Shown here: positions 34,679-43,034 of the stretch, piece by piece
Position numbering within the stretch: the stretch's first letter is position 1
Layout: every line of letters starts with the position of its first letter
Source: an uncultured Anaerolineae bacterium
GTDB lineage: Bacteria > Chloroflexota > Anaerolineae > Aggregatilineales > Phototrophicaceae
Length of the DNA: 64,000 bases
Reading direction: 5' to 3'
Assembly: GCA_937995825.1 (NCBI GenBank)
Contig: CALKJO010000014.1
Coordinates: forward strand, 62,001 to 126,000
The notes under the pieces: model-generated
What the model saw: the letters and a program-made list of their open reading frames with translations, nothing else
Told to the model about the DNA's origin: nothing
Databases searched by the model: none
Position numbers and translations under genes: made by a program

Positions 34679-34731
34679 TCAATACGAACATTTGTGCCTA
34701 TGCAAATCTGAAACTCGTGTTACAGTATAAA
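34679..34731 (+). promoter_or_regulatory. 53-bp promoter-like element, copy 2
   Basis: Matches the minus-strand element at 21158-21106 at 41 of 53 positions without gaps. Shared blocks: TCAAT, CGAACATTTGT, CAAAT, GAAAC, GTGTTAC, TATAA. A TATAAA box at 34726-34731 would start transcription near 34738, about 33 bases before the MBL gene. The -35 position reads CAAATC, far from consensus, and lies in the ATTTG-N8-CAAAT inverted repeat, as expected for a regulated promoter. Confidence 0.65.
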
Positions 34732-34770
34732 CATCAGTGAGAAACATCCCCAAAAGGGGCGGACGGTATC

Positions 34771-35517
34771 ATGAAACTGACTTCAAGCGTGCATGTCGTC
34801 GGCGGCGGTCGCTTCGGCTTTGGCATCTCCGGCGCGCTCGACTGCCATGTCTATCTGCTCAATGGGGGCGATGAACTCGCGCTGATCGACCCTGGCTTAG
34901 GGATGGCGGGCGATTTCGACCGCATTCTCGACAACATCCGCGCCGACGGACTCGATCCGCGCCGCATCCGCAAGCTGATTCTGACCCATTACCACTGCGA
35001 TCACATCGGCGCGGCGGCGGAAGCGCACAAGCGGCTCGATGTGGAGGTCTATGCGTCAGCGCTGGCTGCGCCGGTCGTTCGAACCGGTGATGAGCGCGCC
35101 GTCGCGCTGGATGTCGCCAAGCGCGCGGGTTTCTATCCGGCGGATTTCACCCTGCCGCCGTGTCCGGTCGATCATGAAGTCCATGAGGGGGACGTGATTC
35201 GGGTGGGCGATCTGGCGCTAACCGCCTATGACACGCCCGGTCACTGCGACGCGCATCTGAGCTTTCATATCACGGGCGCTGACCGCGCTTATCTGCTCGG
35301 CGCTGACTTGGTGTTCTGGGGCGGGCGCATCCTGCTGCAAACGATCCACGACTGCCGCATCGACGCTTATGCGCAGAGCGTCTTCAAAGTCGAAAAGCTC
35401 GCTTTCGATGCGCTCCTGCCCGGTCACTTGCAAATTTCGCTCAGCGGCGGCAAACAACACATCGATCTGGCGGCGGCGGCGTTCCGGCGCTTGGGCGTGC
35501 CGCCCAATCTGATCTGA
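34771..35517 (+). CDS. metallo-beta-lactamase-fold hydrolase
   Basis: A 248-residue MBL-fold protein. The metal-binding signature is LILTHYHCDHIGAAAEAH (H-x-H-x-D-H). Further ligands are in YDTPGHCDAHLSFHITG (His) and GADLVFWGG (Asp), with LLPGHLQISLSGGKQHI near the C terminus (last His). Members hydrolyse thioesters, lactones or similar compounds; no substrate-specific feature is recognised. AAAGGGGC precedes the ATG. The upstream element is shared with the isomerase gene at 20998, so the two genes may respond to the same signal. Confidence 0.93.
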   Translation: MKLTSSVHVVGGGRFGFGISGALDCHVYLLNGGDELALIDPGLGMAGDFDRILDNIRADGLDPRRIRKLILTHYHCDHIGAAAEAHKRLDVEVYASALAAPVVRTGDERAVALDVAKRAGFYPADFTLPPCPVDHEVHEGDVIRVGDLALTAYDTPGHCDAHLSFHITGADRAYLLGADLVFWGGRILLQTIHDCRIDAYAQSVFKVEKLAFDALLPGHLQISLSGGKQHIDLAAAAFRRLGVPPNLI

Positions 35518-35586
35518 AAGGGGCGGGCGCGGCGTCTGGCGGATGCTCGGATCGCTGCACGACAACCAACAGCTCACCCGCGCGCT

Positions 35587-35613
35587 TTAGCACTCGCAAA
35601 AGAAGTTTGCTAG
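35587..35613. promoter_or_regulatory. degenerate CIRCE element (HrcA operator), upstream copy
   Basis: TTAGCACTC at 35587-35595, 9-base spacer, then GTTTGCTAG at 35605-35613, which matches the canonical right arm GAGTGCTAA at 6 of 9 positions. It lies just upstream of the -35 box of the groE promoter. Confidence 0.55.
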
Positions 35614-35619
35614 AAATCC

Positions 35620-35648
35620 TTGACACTGCAGCGCAATTCTGCTATAGT
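35620..35648 (+). promoter_or_regulatory. groESL promoter
   Basis: Perfect TTGACA at 35620-35625 and TATAGT at 35643-35648 with a 17-base spacer. The predicted start is near 35655, just before the second CIRCE element. Confidence 0.85.
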
Positions 35649-35660
35649 GAGGATCGGAAT

Positions 35661-35687
35661 TTAGCACTCGTATCATCTCAGTGCTAA
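35661..35687. promoter_or_regulatory. CIRCE element (HrcA operator), downstream copy
   Basis: TTAGCACTC-N9-CAGTGCTAA at 35661-35687, one mismatch from the canonical inverted repeat. It lies in the start of the groES leader, the usual place for HrcA repression that is lifted on heat shock. Confidence 0.93.
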
Positions 35688-35730
35688 AATTTTGTAGCAG
35701 CACATATCAATCTATGAGGAGACTGGCGAC

Positions 35731-36024
35731 ATGAATATTCGTCCGCTAGGTGATCGTATCATTGTTGAGCCGATTGAGCAAGAAGAAACCATCGCTGGTG
35801 GGATGCTGGTGCTGCCGGAGACCGCCAAAGAGAAACCGCAGCAGGGCAATGTGCTTGCTGTCGGCGCTGGACGCCGCGATGAGGACGGCGAACGGATTGA
35901 GATGGATGTCAAGGTGGGTGACAAAGTGCTGTTTGCCAAGTATGCCGGCACGGAGATCAAGCTTGAGGGCAAGAAGCTGCTGATCATGAAAGAAGCCGAT
36001 GTCCTCGGCATCATTGAGGCATAA
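35731..36024 (+). CDS. groES: co-chaperonin GroES
   Basis: A 97-residue Hsp10 of normal length. It starts [20 protein letters not shown], the mobile loop is around [20 protein letters not shown], and [20 protein letters not shown] and [15 protein letters not shown] close the fold. It forms the seven-fold lid of GroEL. GAGGAGAC precedes the ATG. Regulated by the two CIRCE sites and promoter upstream, and followed by groEL after 99 bases. Confidence 0.98.
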   Translation: MNIRPLGDRIIVEPIEQEETIAGGMLVLPETAKEKPQQGNVLAVGAGRRDEDGERIEMDVKVGDKVLFAKYAGTEIKLEGKKLLIMKEADVLGIIEA

Positions 36025-36051
36025 AAGCGGACGCATAGAGCGGACGCTTTT
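36023..36051 (+). terminator. possible attenuator hairpin between groES and groEL
   Basis: AAAAGCG-GA-CGC, loop ATAGA, GCG-GA-CGCTTTT then TTC. It has ten Watson-Crick pairs with an internal GA/GA loop that could form tandem G-A pairs. The following T-run makes partial termination possible. Confidence 0.5.
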
Positions 36052-36123
36052 TCGTTCCCTTTACCCGGATTTAGTTCGATTTACCCATATGTCCGATACC
36101 CTGAACATGAATGAGGTGAGATT

Positions 36124-37758
36124 ATGCCTGCAAAGCAGTTGATTTTCCGTGAAGAAGCCCGCCGTGGTTTGCAGCGCGGCGTTGATAAGGTGGCGGAAGC
36201 CGTCAGCACCACACTCGGCCCGAAAGGGCGCAATGTCGCGCTGGATAAGAAATTCGGCGCGCCGACGGTAACCCATGACGGCGTGACTGTAGCGAAAGAA
36301 ATTGAACTCGACGATCCGTTCGAGAACATGGGCGCGCAGCTTCTCAAAGAAGCCGCAACCAAGACCAACGACATCGCTGGCGATGGCACGACCACCGCAA
36401 CTGTGCTGGCGCAGGCGATTGTCAATGAAGGGCTGAAGAACGTCGCCGCTGGCGCCAACCCGATGCTGCTCAAGCGCGGCATTTTGGCAGCGGCGGAGAC
36501 GGTCGCGAAGAACGTTCGCAGCCAGGCGACCCCGATCAGCACCAAAGAGGAGATCGCCAACGTCGCTAGCATCTCCGCGCAGGATCGCGAGATTGGCAAC
36601 CTGATCGCGGAAGTGATGGACAAGGTGGGCAAGGATGGCGTGGTCACGGTCGAAGAGTCGAAGGGGCTGGAGTTTGAGACCGAGTACGTCGAGGGTATGC
36701 AGTTCGACCGCGGCTACATCAGCCCGTATTTCATCACCAATCCGGAGGCGATGGAGGCGGTCATCGAAGAGCCTTACATCCTGATCTACGAGAAGAAGAT
36801 CAGCGCCGCGCAGGACATCGTCCCGCTGCTGGATAAGCTGGTTCAGATCGGCAAGCGCGACATCGTGATCATCGCTGAAGACGTGGACGGCGAAGCGCTG
36901 GCGACGTTGGTGCTGAACAAGATTCGCGGCATGCTCAACGTGCTGGCGGTCAAAGCCCCCGGCTTCGGTGATCGCCGCAAAGCGATGCTGCGCGACATCG
37001 CCATCCTCACCGGCGGCACGGTCATTAGCGAAGAGACCGGTCGCAAACTGGAGACGGTCACCCTGCAAGATCTGGGTCGTGCGCGCCAGGTCAAGTCGAA
37101 CAAGGACGAAACCGTGATCGTCGATGGTCAGGGCGATGAGAAGGCGATCAAGGGGCGCATCGAGGAGATTCGCAAGGAGATCGAACTCAGCACCAGCGAC
37201 TATGACCGCGAAAAGCTCCAGGAACGGCTGGCGAAGCTGAGCGGCGGCGTGGCGGTGATCCGCGTAGGCGCGGCGACCGAGACCGAGCTGAAAGAGAAGA
37301 AGCACCGCGTTGAAGACGCGCTGAGCGCAACCCGCGCCGCGGTTGAGGAGGGAATCGTCCCCGGCGGCGGCGTGGCGCTCATCAATGCGGTTGCCTCGCT
37401 GGACGACATGAAGTTTGACAATGAGGACGAGAACACCGGCGTTCAGATCGTGCGGCGCGCCCTGGAGATGCCGATGCGCAAGATCGCAGCCAACGCCGGC
37501 GTCGATGGCGCGGTCGTCATTCAGGAAGTGCGCCGTCGTCAGAAGGAAGCCAACAACCACAAGATTGGCTACAACGTCATGACCAATGAGTATGTGGACA
37601 TGATCACCGCCGGCATCCCCGATCCGGCAAAGGTGACGCGCGGCGCGGTCGAAAACGCGGCGTCCATCGCCTCGATGATCCTGACCACCGAAGTGCTGAT
37701 CACCGATGTCCCGGAGAAGGAAAAACCAGCCCCGGCTCCCTCGATGCCGGAGTACTAA
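36124..37758 (+). CDS. groEL: chaperonin GroEL
   Basis: A 544-residue Hsp60. Signatures include [59 protein letters not shown] (ATPase loop with the catalytic Asp) and [16 protein letters not shown]. It folds proteins in the cytoplasm with GroES. The C-terminal tail reads [14 protein letters not shown] instead of the Gly-Gly-Met repeats common elsewhere. GAGGTGA lies 5 bases before the ATG. Part of the CIRCE-controlled operon; no second groEL in the window. Confidence 0.98.
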   Translation: MPAKQLIFREEARRGLQRGVDKVAEAVSTTLGPKGRNVALDKKFGAPTVTHDGVTVAKEIELDDPFENMGAQLLKEAATKTNDIAGDGTTTATVLAQAIVNEGLKNVAAGANPMLLKRGILAAAETVAKNVRSQATPISTKEEIANVASISAQDREIGNLIAEVMDKVGKDGVVTVEESKGLEFETEYVEGMQFDRGYISPYFITNPEAMEAVIEEPYILIYEKKISAAQDIVPLLDKLVQIGKRDIVIIAEDVDGEALATLVLNKIRGMLNVLAVKAPGFGDRRKAMLRDIAILTGGTVISEETGRKLETVTLQDLGRARQVKSNKDETVIVDGQGDEKAIKGRIEEIRKEIELSTSDYDREKLQERLAKLSGGVAVIRVGAATETELKEKKHRVEDALSATRAAVEEGIVPGGGVALINAVASLDDMKFDNEDENTGVQIVRRALEMPMRKIAANAGVDGAVVIQEVRRRQKEANNHKIGYNVMTNEYVDMITAGIPDPAKVTRGAVENAASIASMILTTEVLITDVPEKEKPAPAPSMPEY

Positions 37759-37783
37759 ACTCCAGCCGCACGGGCTGACAAGT

Positions 37784-37833
37784 AAGCGCAGCAGCGGCGC
37801 ATCCCCGCGCGCAGGGGATGCGCCGCTGCGCTT
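37784..37833. terminator. strong hairpin between convergent groEL and the SH3b gene
   Basis: Arms of about 20 bp (AAGCGCAGC...GGCGCATCCCC paired with GGGGATGCGCCGCTGCGCTT) with a 3-base bulge and a 7-base loop GCGCGCA. There is no long T-run, but the stem is very stable and sits between the two stops, so it probably ends both transcripts. Confidence 0.75.
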
Positions 37834-37834
37834 C

Positions 37835-38986
37835 TCAGCCGACGTTAAACGTGCATGTCCCGCTTTCGCTCTCCGTGGCTGTGCCAGGTCCGAACTGAGC
37901 ATAGCCGTCGCTGATCGGGCGCGACCACGAGACCCGGTAGGTGATGCGCTGCTGCCCCGCCTCCAGCGGACCCGCCGTCACCGCCCAATCGACCCAGTAA
38001 TTGCCATCGGCGCGCTGCTCGATGCCGCCCTGGAATTGGCGGTATTCAAGCCGCCGCCCGTTGAGAAAGACTTCGTAGGTGGCGGCGTCGATATGATCCT
38101 GCACCTGCTCGCGCGTTCTGGCATACCACGACCAGAAGATAACAATTGTCGCGCCCGGCTGGAGTCCGGTTGGCGGGAGATAGGGATCGCCGGGCATGTC
38201 GCAGTAGGCGAACACGCGCGCCCGCTGCCCGCTGCCGCCCGCAGAGCTGGGCAGAGCCGCTGCACTGCTCCCGCTCGAGATCGTGCTGGTCGGCGTCGGC
38301 AGGCTCAGTCCGCCGACCAGCGCGGTCGCGGTTCGGTTGATCGCTTCGATATTCGGCAGTGCTACCCCACCTGATGGGTCTGCTGTCGGGCTGGCAGGTG
38401 CCGCAATTTCCGTCGGCGTGACGACCGCGCGCGGCGGCGTCGGCGTGATCGTCCCGCCACCGAAGAGCGCCGTCGGCAGCGGGGTTCCAGCCGCGAGCAG
38501 CGTCTCGTCGGGCGTCGGCGTCAGCGACGGGAGCGGCGTCGCGCTCGGCTGAAGGCGCAGCAGCGCCGCGCTGATCCACCCCTGCCGCCCATCGCTCATC
38601 AGGATGTTAAGCCACGATCCATCGGCGTTCGTGCCGAGGACTTCAACGCGCGTCCCTGGGCGCAGCGCTTCAATCGTCCCAAAAGTGACGCCCGGACCTT
38701 CGCGGATGTTGACCGACTGCATCGACGCCACCACGCCCAGAATCGGCGGCGTTGGCGAGGGGGTGACGGTCTCGGTCGGCGTTGGCGCCACGGGGGTTAG
38801 CGATGGGGTGTAAGTCTGCGTTGGGAGGGGCGTGCTGGTCGGAATCGGGGTGGCGGTGAAGCGCGGCGTGCTGCTGACGATGGGCGCAAGCGTCGCGGTA
38901 GGAGGGATCGGCTCACTCCCGCTCTCCATCGCGTCGCACGCCGCCGCCGTCAGCAGTATCAAAGTCCAGATCCAACGGTTTCGCAT
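37835..38986 (-). CDS. SH3b-domain lipoprotein with Pro/Thr linkers
   Basis: A 383-residue protein with a lipoprotein signal (WTLILLTAAAC, lipidated Cys17). A Pro/Thr linker (about 25-80) leads to a bacterial SH3 domain (about 85-145: QSVNIREGPGVTFGTIEALR, EVLGTNADGSWLNILMSDGR, GWISAALLRL). A second linker rich in TPTP units follows (about 150-260). A C-terminal beta-rich domain of about 120 residues is unknown (RVFAYCDMPGDPYLPPTGLQ, ATIVIFWSWYARTREQVQDH, ESGTCTFNVG), with two Cys that could pair. SH3b domains often bind cell-wall peptides. Convergent with groEL. Confidence 0.9.
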   Translation of the reverse strand: MRNRWIWTLILLTAAACDAMESGSEPIPPTATLAPIVSSTPRFTATPIPTSTPLPTQTYTPSLTPVAPTPTETVTPSPTPPILGVVASMQSVNIREGPGVTFGTIEALRPGTRVEVLGTNADGSWLNILMSDGRQGWISAALLRLQPSATPLPSLTPTPDETLLAAGTPLPTALFGGGTITPTPPRAVVTPTEIAAPASPTADPSGGVALPNIEAINRTATALVGGLSLPTPTSTISSGSSAAALPSSAGGSGQRARVFAYCDMPGDPYLPPTGLQPGATIVIFWSWYARTREQVQDHIDAATYEVFLNGRRLEYRQFQGGIEQRADGNYWVDWAVTAGPLEAGQQRITYRVSWSRPISDGYAQFGPGTATESESGTCTFNVG

Positions 38987-39091
38987 TGATTTTCACACAT
39001 TCAACAACCCACCTCTGCCGTTCAGGATAACAGCAAACGTCCGTCAGCGCAAAGCGCCCGCCGCCCTCAGATGCCATTCGTCCCGCCTGCG

Positions 39092-39120
39092 TTGACGCCC
39101 CAAACGGGGCATGTTACGAT
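39092..39120 (+). promoter_or_regulatory. promoter for the PIN-TRAM gene with inverted repeat in the spacer
   Basis: TTGACG at 39092-39097 and TACGAT at 39115-39120, spacer 17. The spacer region holds GCCCC-AAAC-GGGGC (39097-39110). The predicted start near 39127 gives a leader of about 134 bases, in which I see nothing else of note. Confidence 0.5.
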
Positions 39121-39260
39121 CCGCATCATCGTTATTGCTTCGGCAGCAGAGCGCGTCCATCTGATTCTGTCCTAGCGACTCCCGCTTCCCCGTTCTCGAA
39201 GCGCCGCTTTATTGGTGTCGCTGCCCGCTGAGTCATTGACGTGTCTCAGGAGGTTGAGCC

Positions 39261-40346
39261 ATGTCGCTCGATTTCATCTCGCGAATGCTGGGGATGGTCG
39301 TTTTCGCCATCGTCGGCGCTCGCTTTGGTCTGTCCGCGTCTGGCGCGCTGTCGCTGCCGGATGTGGGCGCGTCCTTCATCTTCGGCTTGGTCGGGACACT
39401 GTTCGGGCTGATCATGACGCCCTGGCTGACCGTCCGCCCGGTGCTGCTGGTGCTGCGCGCTGTCAACGCCATGAGCATCGAAAAGCTGCTGATCACCCTG
39501 CTCGGTTTAGCGGTCGGGCTGACGCTGGGGCTGCTGGCAGCCTATCCGCTGTCGCTGCTGCCGACCGAGCTTGGCACGCTCGCGCCGCCGATCACGTCCT
39601 TGGTGCTGGCGTATCTGCTCATGTCGATTTTCAATCGGCGCGCGGTCGAAATCTGGGGTGTGTTAGGGCGGCGTCCAATCGCCGGCAAAGCGCGCCCCGA
39701 TCTGACAGGCAGCAGCGCTGAACGCCAGCTTCTGCTCGATACCAGCGTGCTGATCGATGGGCGCATCGTCGACATTGCCAAGACCGGCTTCATCGGCGGC
39801 ACGCTGGTCGTCCCGCGCTTTGTCATCGCCGAGCTGCACCGCGTCGCCGACTCCTCCGACACGCAGCGGCGTGCGCGCGGCAAACGCGGCTTGATCAAGC
39901 TCAACGAGCTGCAGCGCGATGGCACGATGCCGTTCAAGATCATCGAGGAAGACGTGGAGGAGGAGCGCGAAGTCGACGACAAGCTGATCGCGCTGGCGAT
40001 GCGCGTCGGCGCGCCGATCATCACGATTGATTTTCCGATGAACAAAGTCGCCACGGCTCAGGGCGTGACCGTGCTGAATATCAATGCCCTTGCCAACGCT
40101 GTCCGCTCGCTCTACATCCCTGGCGAGACCTTCGCCCTCCGCATCATCCAAGAAGGCAAAGAGAACAATCAAGGCATCGGCTATCTGGAAGATGGGACGA
40201 TGGTGATCGTCGAGAATGGCAAGCCGTTCATGGATCGCACCATCTACGTCGAAGTGACTAAAGCGATCACCAAAGAGACCGGGCGCATCATCTTCGCCGT
40301 CCCAGAAGATCGGAGCCGACCGCGCCCTGCGGTCACCGTGGAGTGA
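39261..40346 (+). CDS. membrane-anchored PIN-TRAM domain protein (YacL-like)
   Basis: A 361-residue protein with four N-terminal membrane helices (about 5-120). A PIN nuclease-fold domain follows (about 150-275: LLLDTSVLIDGRIVDIAKTG with the first acidic residues, VPRFVIAELHRVADSSD, DDKLIALAMRVGAPIITIDF). A C-terminal TRAM domain (about 285-350, IQEGKENNQGIGYLEDGTMV) binds nucleic acid. This is the usual YacL layout of Gram-positive and related bacteria. RNase activity is likely but not proven. AGGAGGT gives a strong ribosome binding site. Confidence 0.94.
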   Translation: MSLDFISRMLGMVVFAIVGARFGLSASGALSLPDVGASFIFGLVGTLFGLIMTPWLTVRPVLLVLRAVNAMSIEKLLITLLGLAVGLTLGLLAAYPLSLLPTELGTLAPPITSLVLAYLLMSIFNRRAVEIWGVLGRRPIAGKARPDLTGSSAERQLLLDTSVLIDGRIVDIAKTGFIGGTLVVPRFVIAELHRVADSSDTQRRARGKRGLIKLNELQRDGTMPFKIIEEDVEEEREVDDKLIALAMRVGAPIITIDFPMNKVATAQGVTVLNINALANAVRSLYIPGETFALRIIQEGKENNQGIGYLEDGTMVIVENGKPFMDRTIYVEVTKAITKETGRIIFAVPEDRSRPRPAVTVE

Positions 40347-40350
40347 GCGC

Positions 40351-41529
40351 TCAGCGCAGCGCGCATCCCGGCGGGCCTTCGGGCGGATAGCTCCAAGTCT
40401 GCTGGACAGCGGCGCTGGCTGCCATGGCGCGGAACTCATTGTAGGTGGCGATCAGGCTGGCGCAGTCGCCCAAGATTTGCGCCGCCTGCCCCTGCAGATA
40501 CCAGCATTCGAAGCGGCGCTCTGAGATCGGCACATTTTGCAGGACTTGCAGCGCCGCGCAGCGGTTGAGGTTGTCCCGCGCCGCTTCAAAGTCGCCTTGC
40601 AGGAAGAATTCGCGCCCCAGGTAATACCAGCCCTCCGCCCAAGACGGCGCGCGCTGCGTCACTTCGCCGCAGTAAGCGAGCGCGGCTTCGCGTTCGCGCA
40701 TCATGCTCGATAATTCGCACAGGCGCAGCCGCGCTTTGACGTTGTCAGGGCGGCGCGCCAGCACATCGAAGTAGGCGACGGTCGCGCCGTCCACGTCGCC
40801 GAGCTGGCGTGAATACAGCGCCCGTTCGAAATAGAGCGCTAGGATTCCCGGATTGTAGCGCAGCGCCTGATCGAGCAGGCGGATCGCCTCGCTGTATTCG
40901 CCCAGGTTGCCGCGGCTGAGCGCGAGCGCGCGCAGAACATCGACCGCGTCGCGCTCGCCCGCGGTCTGCGCTGCCTGCACGCTTTCGCGCAGCGCCGCCT
41001 CGTGCGCGCCCGCGCCGCCGTAAGCCAGCGCCAGCGCCGTGCGCGCCATGACATGACTCGGACTGCGCTCCAATGCCCGCTGCGCGATGTCGGCGGCGTC
41101 GCCATAGCGTCCGACCGCTTGCAGTGCCAGCGCGTGCGCTGCCAGCGCGTCCAGATCAGCCGGATGCCGCCGCGTCACTTCAGCGGCGATCTGAAGCGCT
41201 GACCCGCGGTCGATGGCGCGATCATATTCGGCGTAACTGCGGTAGATCAGCGCCCGCGTCAGCAAAAGCGCGCTCGTCCCCTCCGCTGGAGTGCCGCGCA
41301 AAAGCGCAATCGCGCCGTCTAGATCGCCCATATCGAAGGCGCGCTGCGCAGCAGCGGTAGGGCTCTCCGGCTGCGCGGCGGACGGCGGCTGCCAGCCGCG
41401 CTCGATCAGCCGCCATGCCAGCGCTCCAACGCCGATGACCACGCCTAACATGATCATCATCGAGACACAGCCGGAGCGCCGGCGGCGCGGACGGAAAGAC
41501 AGGCGCGATGCAGAGCGGTTGATGCGCAT
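40351..41529 (-). CDS. membrane-anchored TPR protein
   Basis: A 392-residue protein with a basic N-terminal tail (RLSFRPRRRRSGC), one membrane helix (about 23-42, MIMLGVVIGVGALAWRLI) and at least six TPR units outside or at the membrane (AAQRAFDMGDLDGAIALLRG, LALSRGNLGEYSEAIRLLDQ, ERALYSRQLGDVDGATVAYF, GWYYLGREFFLQGDFEAARD). TPRs act as protein-protein scaffolds. ATG 41529 chosen because the longer frame to 41628 adds an unrelated N terminus. It ends 4 bases from the end of the convergent PIN-TRAM gene. It is similar in plan to the TPR-like gene at 1228-2427. Confidence 0.9.
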   Translation of the reverse strand: MRINRSASRLSFRPRRRRSGCVSMMIMLGVVIGVGALAWRLIERGWQPPSAAQPESPTAAAQRAFDMGDLDGAIALLRGTPAEGTSALLLTRALIYRSYAEYDRAIDRGSALQIAAEVTRRHPADLDALAAHALALQAVGRYGDAADIAQRALERSPSHVMARTALALAYGGAGAHEAALRESVQAAQTAGERDAVDVLRALALSRGNLGEYSEAIRLLDQALRYNPGILALYFERALYSRQLGDVDGATVAYFDVLARRPDNVKARLRLCELSSMMREREAALAYCGEVTQRAPSWAEGWYYLGREFFLQGDFEAARDNLNRCAALQVLQNVPISERRFECWYLQGQAAQILGDCASLIATYNEFRAMAASAAVQQTWSYPPEGPPGCALR

Positions 41530-41658
41530 GGAGACTCGCTTTCTATGCGGCGGCATCCCGGAATGGTCGGGTGAAAGAGCGCGTATTGCTAAAACTGAGT
41601 GTAACGCAGTTCGCGCCGCGCTGCACACGGAAAATGCCGAAAAATTTCAGATAGAATC

Positions 41659-41689
41659 GACAAACCCGAGGGAAATCCCTCGGGTTGTC
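41659..41689 (-). terminator. hairpin after the LCCL-domain gene
   Basis: AACCCGAGGGA-AA-TCCCTCGGGTT, a perfect 11-bp stem with a 2-base centre, extended by GAC/GTC after a one-base bulge. It starts 27 bases after the stop of the minus-strand gene. The T-run is weak. Confidence 0.65.
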
Positions 41690-41715
41690 GGCAAACGGGT
41701 GCTGTCCGTCCGCGT

Positions 41716-42912
41716 TTACTTAGTCGTTCCAGTGGCTCCGCCGCCGCTGATCGGCGCAACCGCAAAGCTGCGATTCCACGATCCCCATTGGCTGGTCGTC
41801 ACGCCGCTGCGCGCTGAGCCGGGATACTCGCTCTGCCCAGCCAGGATCGTCATCGCCAACAGCCCGCCGAGTTCGAAGGTGATCACGCCCGCGTGAACCG
41901 CCGCCGTGCAGATGCTCGAATCGTCGGTGTAAACATTCGTCCCCCAGACGCTGGATGCAGCGCCGTTGGGCGGGCAGGAGAGGACGAAGACCGTCCCCGG
42001 TTCGCCGGGGAAAGCCGCGCGCGCAGTCGTCGTCCACTGGATCGCCTGCGCATCGACGCTGCTGCTCGGCTGATCGATCACAGCGACCGGCTCCGCCGTC
42101 CCAAAATGAAACGCGGCGGTGTATGCGCCGCCGCTGCCGAATGCGCGAAAGAGGTAGTTCAAGTAGCCGTCCTCATCCGCCTCCAGCCCGACGACAGCCC
42201 AGGGCAGATCGATATAGGCGTCGAAATCATCGCTGCTGACCGCGTTGATGGACGAACCGAGCAGCGAAACAGTACTGCCGTAGCAGCCTGCGCGACCGCT
42301 GTCATCGCAGGTGAGCGCGCCATCGCCAAAATCGAACACCACCAGCTCAGCATCGACCACATCCAGCACCGGATCGATGCGATCATCCGCGCCGATCATG
42401 TAGGTGGTGATCGTGGTCGCGGATGGGGTCATGAACGGAGTCACGTAGAGGCTGAAGATGTCGCCGCCATTTTGCTCGCTGCCGCTGATCGACAGCCCTT
42501 CGATGACCAGCAGGCTGTCGCCATAGGCATCGGCGAAGCCAGCGATATAGAAGACCGCATTGACCGCCTCATTCTTGAAGCTCAGCACCGCCTGTGCATT
42601 GAGCGGCGACGGCGTCATCGTGCCGGTCGTCGGCAGCGTCACTGCGTAGGCTGCCGCGCTCTGGCTGTCATCGACGCAGGCATATTCTTCGCCCGTGTCC
42701 TCATCCACAACCGCCAGCTTGGGATCGAAGCCGTTCAATCCCAGCGCTGTTACGGTGTAAGCACTGGGTTCCAGCTTACCATAGAGGGTGACCGCATTGG
42801 TGAAGGTTGTCCCATCGGCACAAACGTACTGAGAAGCCTGCGCCAACGCCGTCACCACTGCGCTCAGGAGCAGCGTCAGCGCGGTTAGGCGCACAATCAA
42901 CCACAGTTTCAT
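41716..42912 (-). CDS. exported protein with C-terminal LCCL domain
   Basis: A 398-residue protein with a signal peptide (LTALTLLLSAVVTALAQA). The middle is beta-rich and unknown (TFTNAVTLYGKLEPSAYTVT, AVFYIAGFADAYGDSLLVIE), with several Cys. Residues about 313-385 fit an LCCL domain: CPPNG, VWGTNVYTDDSSICTAAVHA, GVITFELGG, EYPGSARSGVTTSQWGSW and NRSFAV. LCCL domains were first described in cochlin and are common in eukaryotic secreted proteins, with scattered bacterial members. Ligand unknown. Divergent from the kinase operon at 43035. Confidence 0.88.
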   Translation of the reverse strand: MKLWLIVRLTALTLLLSAVVTALAQASQYVCADGTTFTNAVTLYGKLEPSAYTVTALGLNGFDPKLAVVDEDTGEEYACVDDSQSAAAYAVTLPTTGTMTPSPLNAQAVLSFKNEAVNAVFYIAGFADAYGDSLLVIEGLSISGSEQNGGDIFSLYVTPFMTPSATTITTYMIGADDRIDPVLDVVDAELVVFDFGDGALTCDDSGRAGCYGSTVSLLGSSINAVSSDDFDAYIDLPWAVVGLEADEDGYLNYLFRAFGSGGAYTAAFHFGTAEPVAVIDQPSSSVDAQAIQWTTTARAAFPGEPGTVFVLSCPPNGAASSVWGTNVYTDDSSICTAAVHAGVITFELGGLLAMTILAGQSEYPGSARSGVTTSQWGSWNRSFAVAPISGGGATGTTK

Positions 42913-42995
42913 TCTTCATTCCCTTTCCGGGTGCATTCAACCAAATTCCATTATTGATCGGCAGTGCAAATGCCGCTGTCCAATGACATATGACA

Positions 42996-43001
42996 TATAA
43001 T
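42996..43001 (+). promoter_or_regulatory. -10 box for the kinase operon
   Basis: Perfect TATAAT at 42996-43001, predicted start near 43008. No consensus -35 is present at 16-18 bases, so an activator or alternative sigma factor may be involved. Confidence 0.5.
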
Positions 43002-43034
43002 GAACGCAGAGTCCGAATCATGGAGAGCAGGATC

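Larger units (their letters stand above)
34389..34770. other. longest intergenic region
   Basis: The only gap over 300 bases. It holds a 15-base tandem repeat (34429-34460), a short hairpin (34459-34474) and the second copy of the 53-bp element (34679-34731). An open frame at 34454-34711 has no ribosome binding site and no recognisable protein features, so I treat the rest as non-coding with nothing identified. Confidence 0.6.

Noticed and set aside
34454..34711. 85-residue open frame in the largest gap
   Set aside because: No ribosome binding site, no hydrophobic or domain pattern, and it starts inside the repeat and hairpin and runs into the 53-bp element.
36061..37902. 613-residue open frame on the minus strand
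   Set aside because: Antisense to groEL over its whole length and rich in His/Arg/Asp repeats; a shadow of the highly biased groEL codons.
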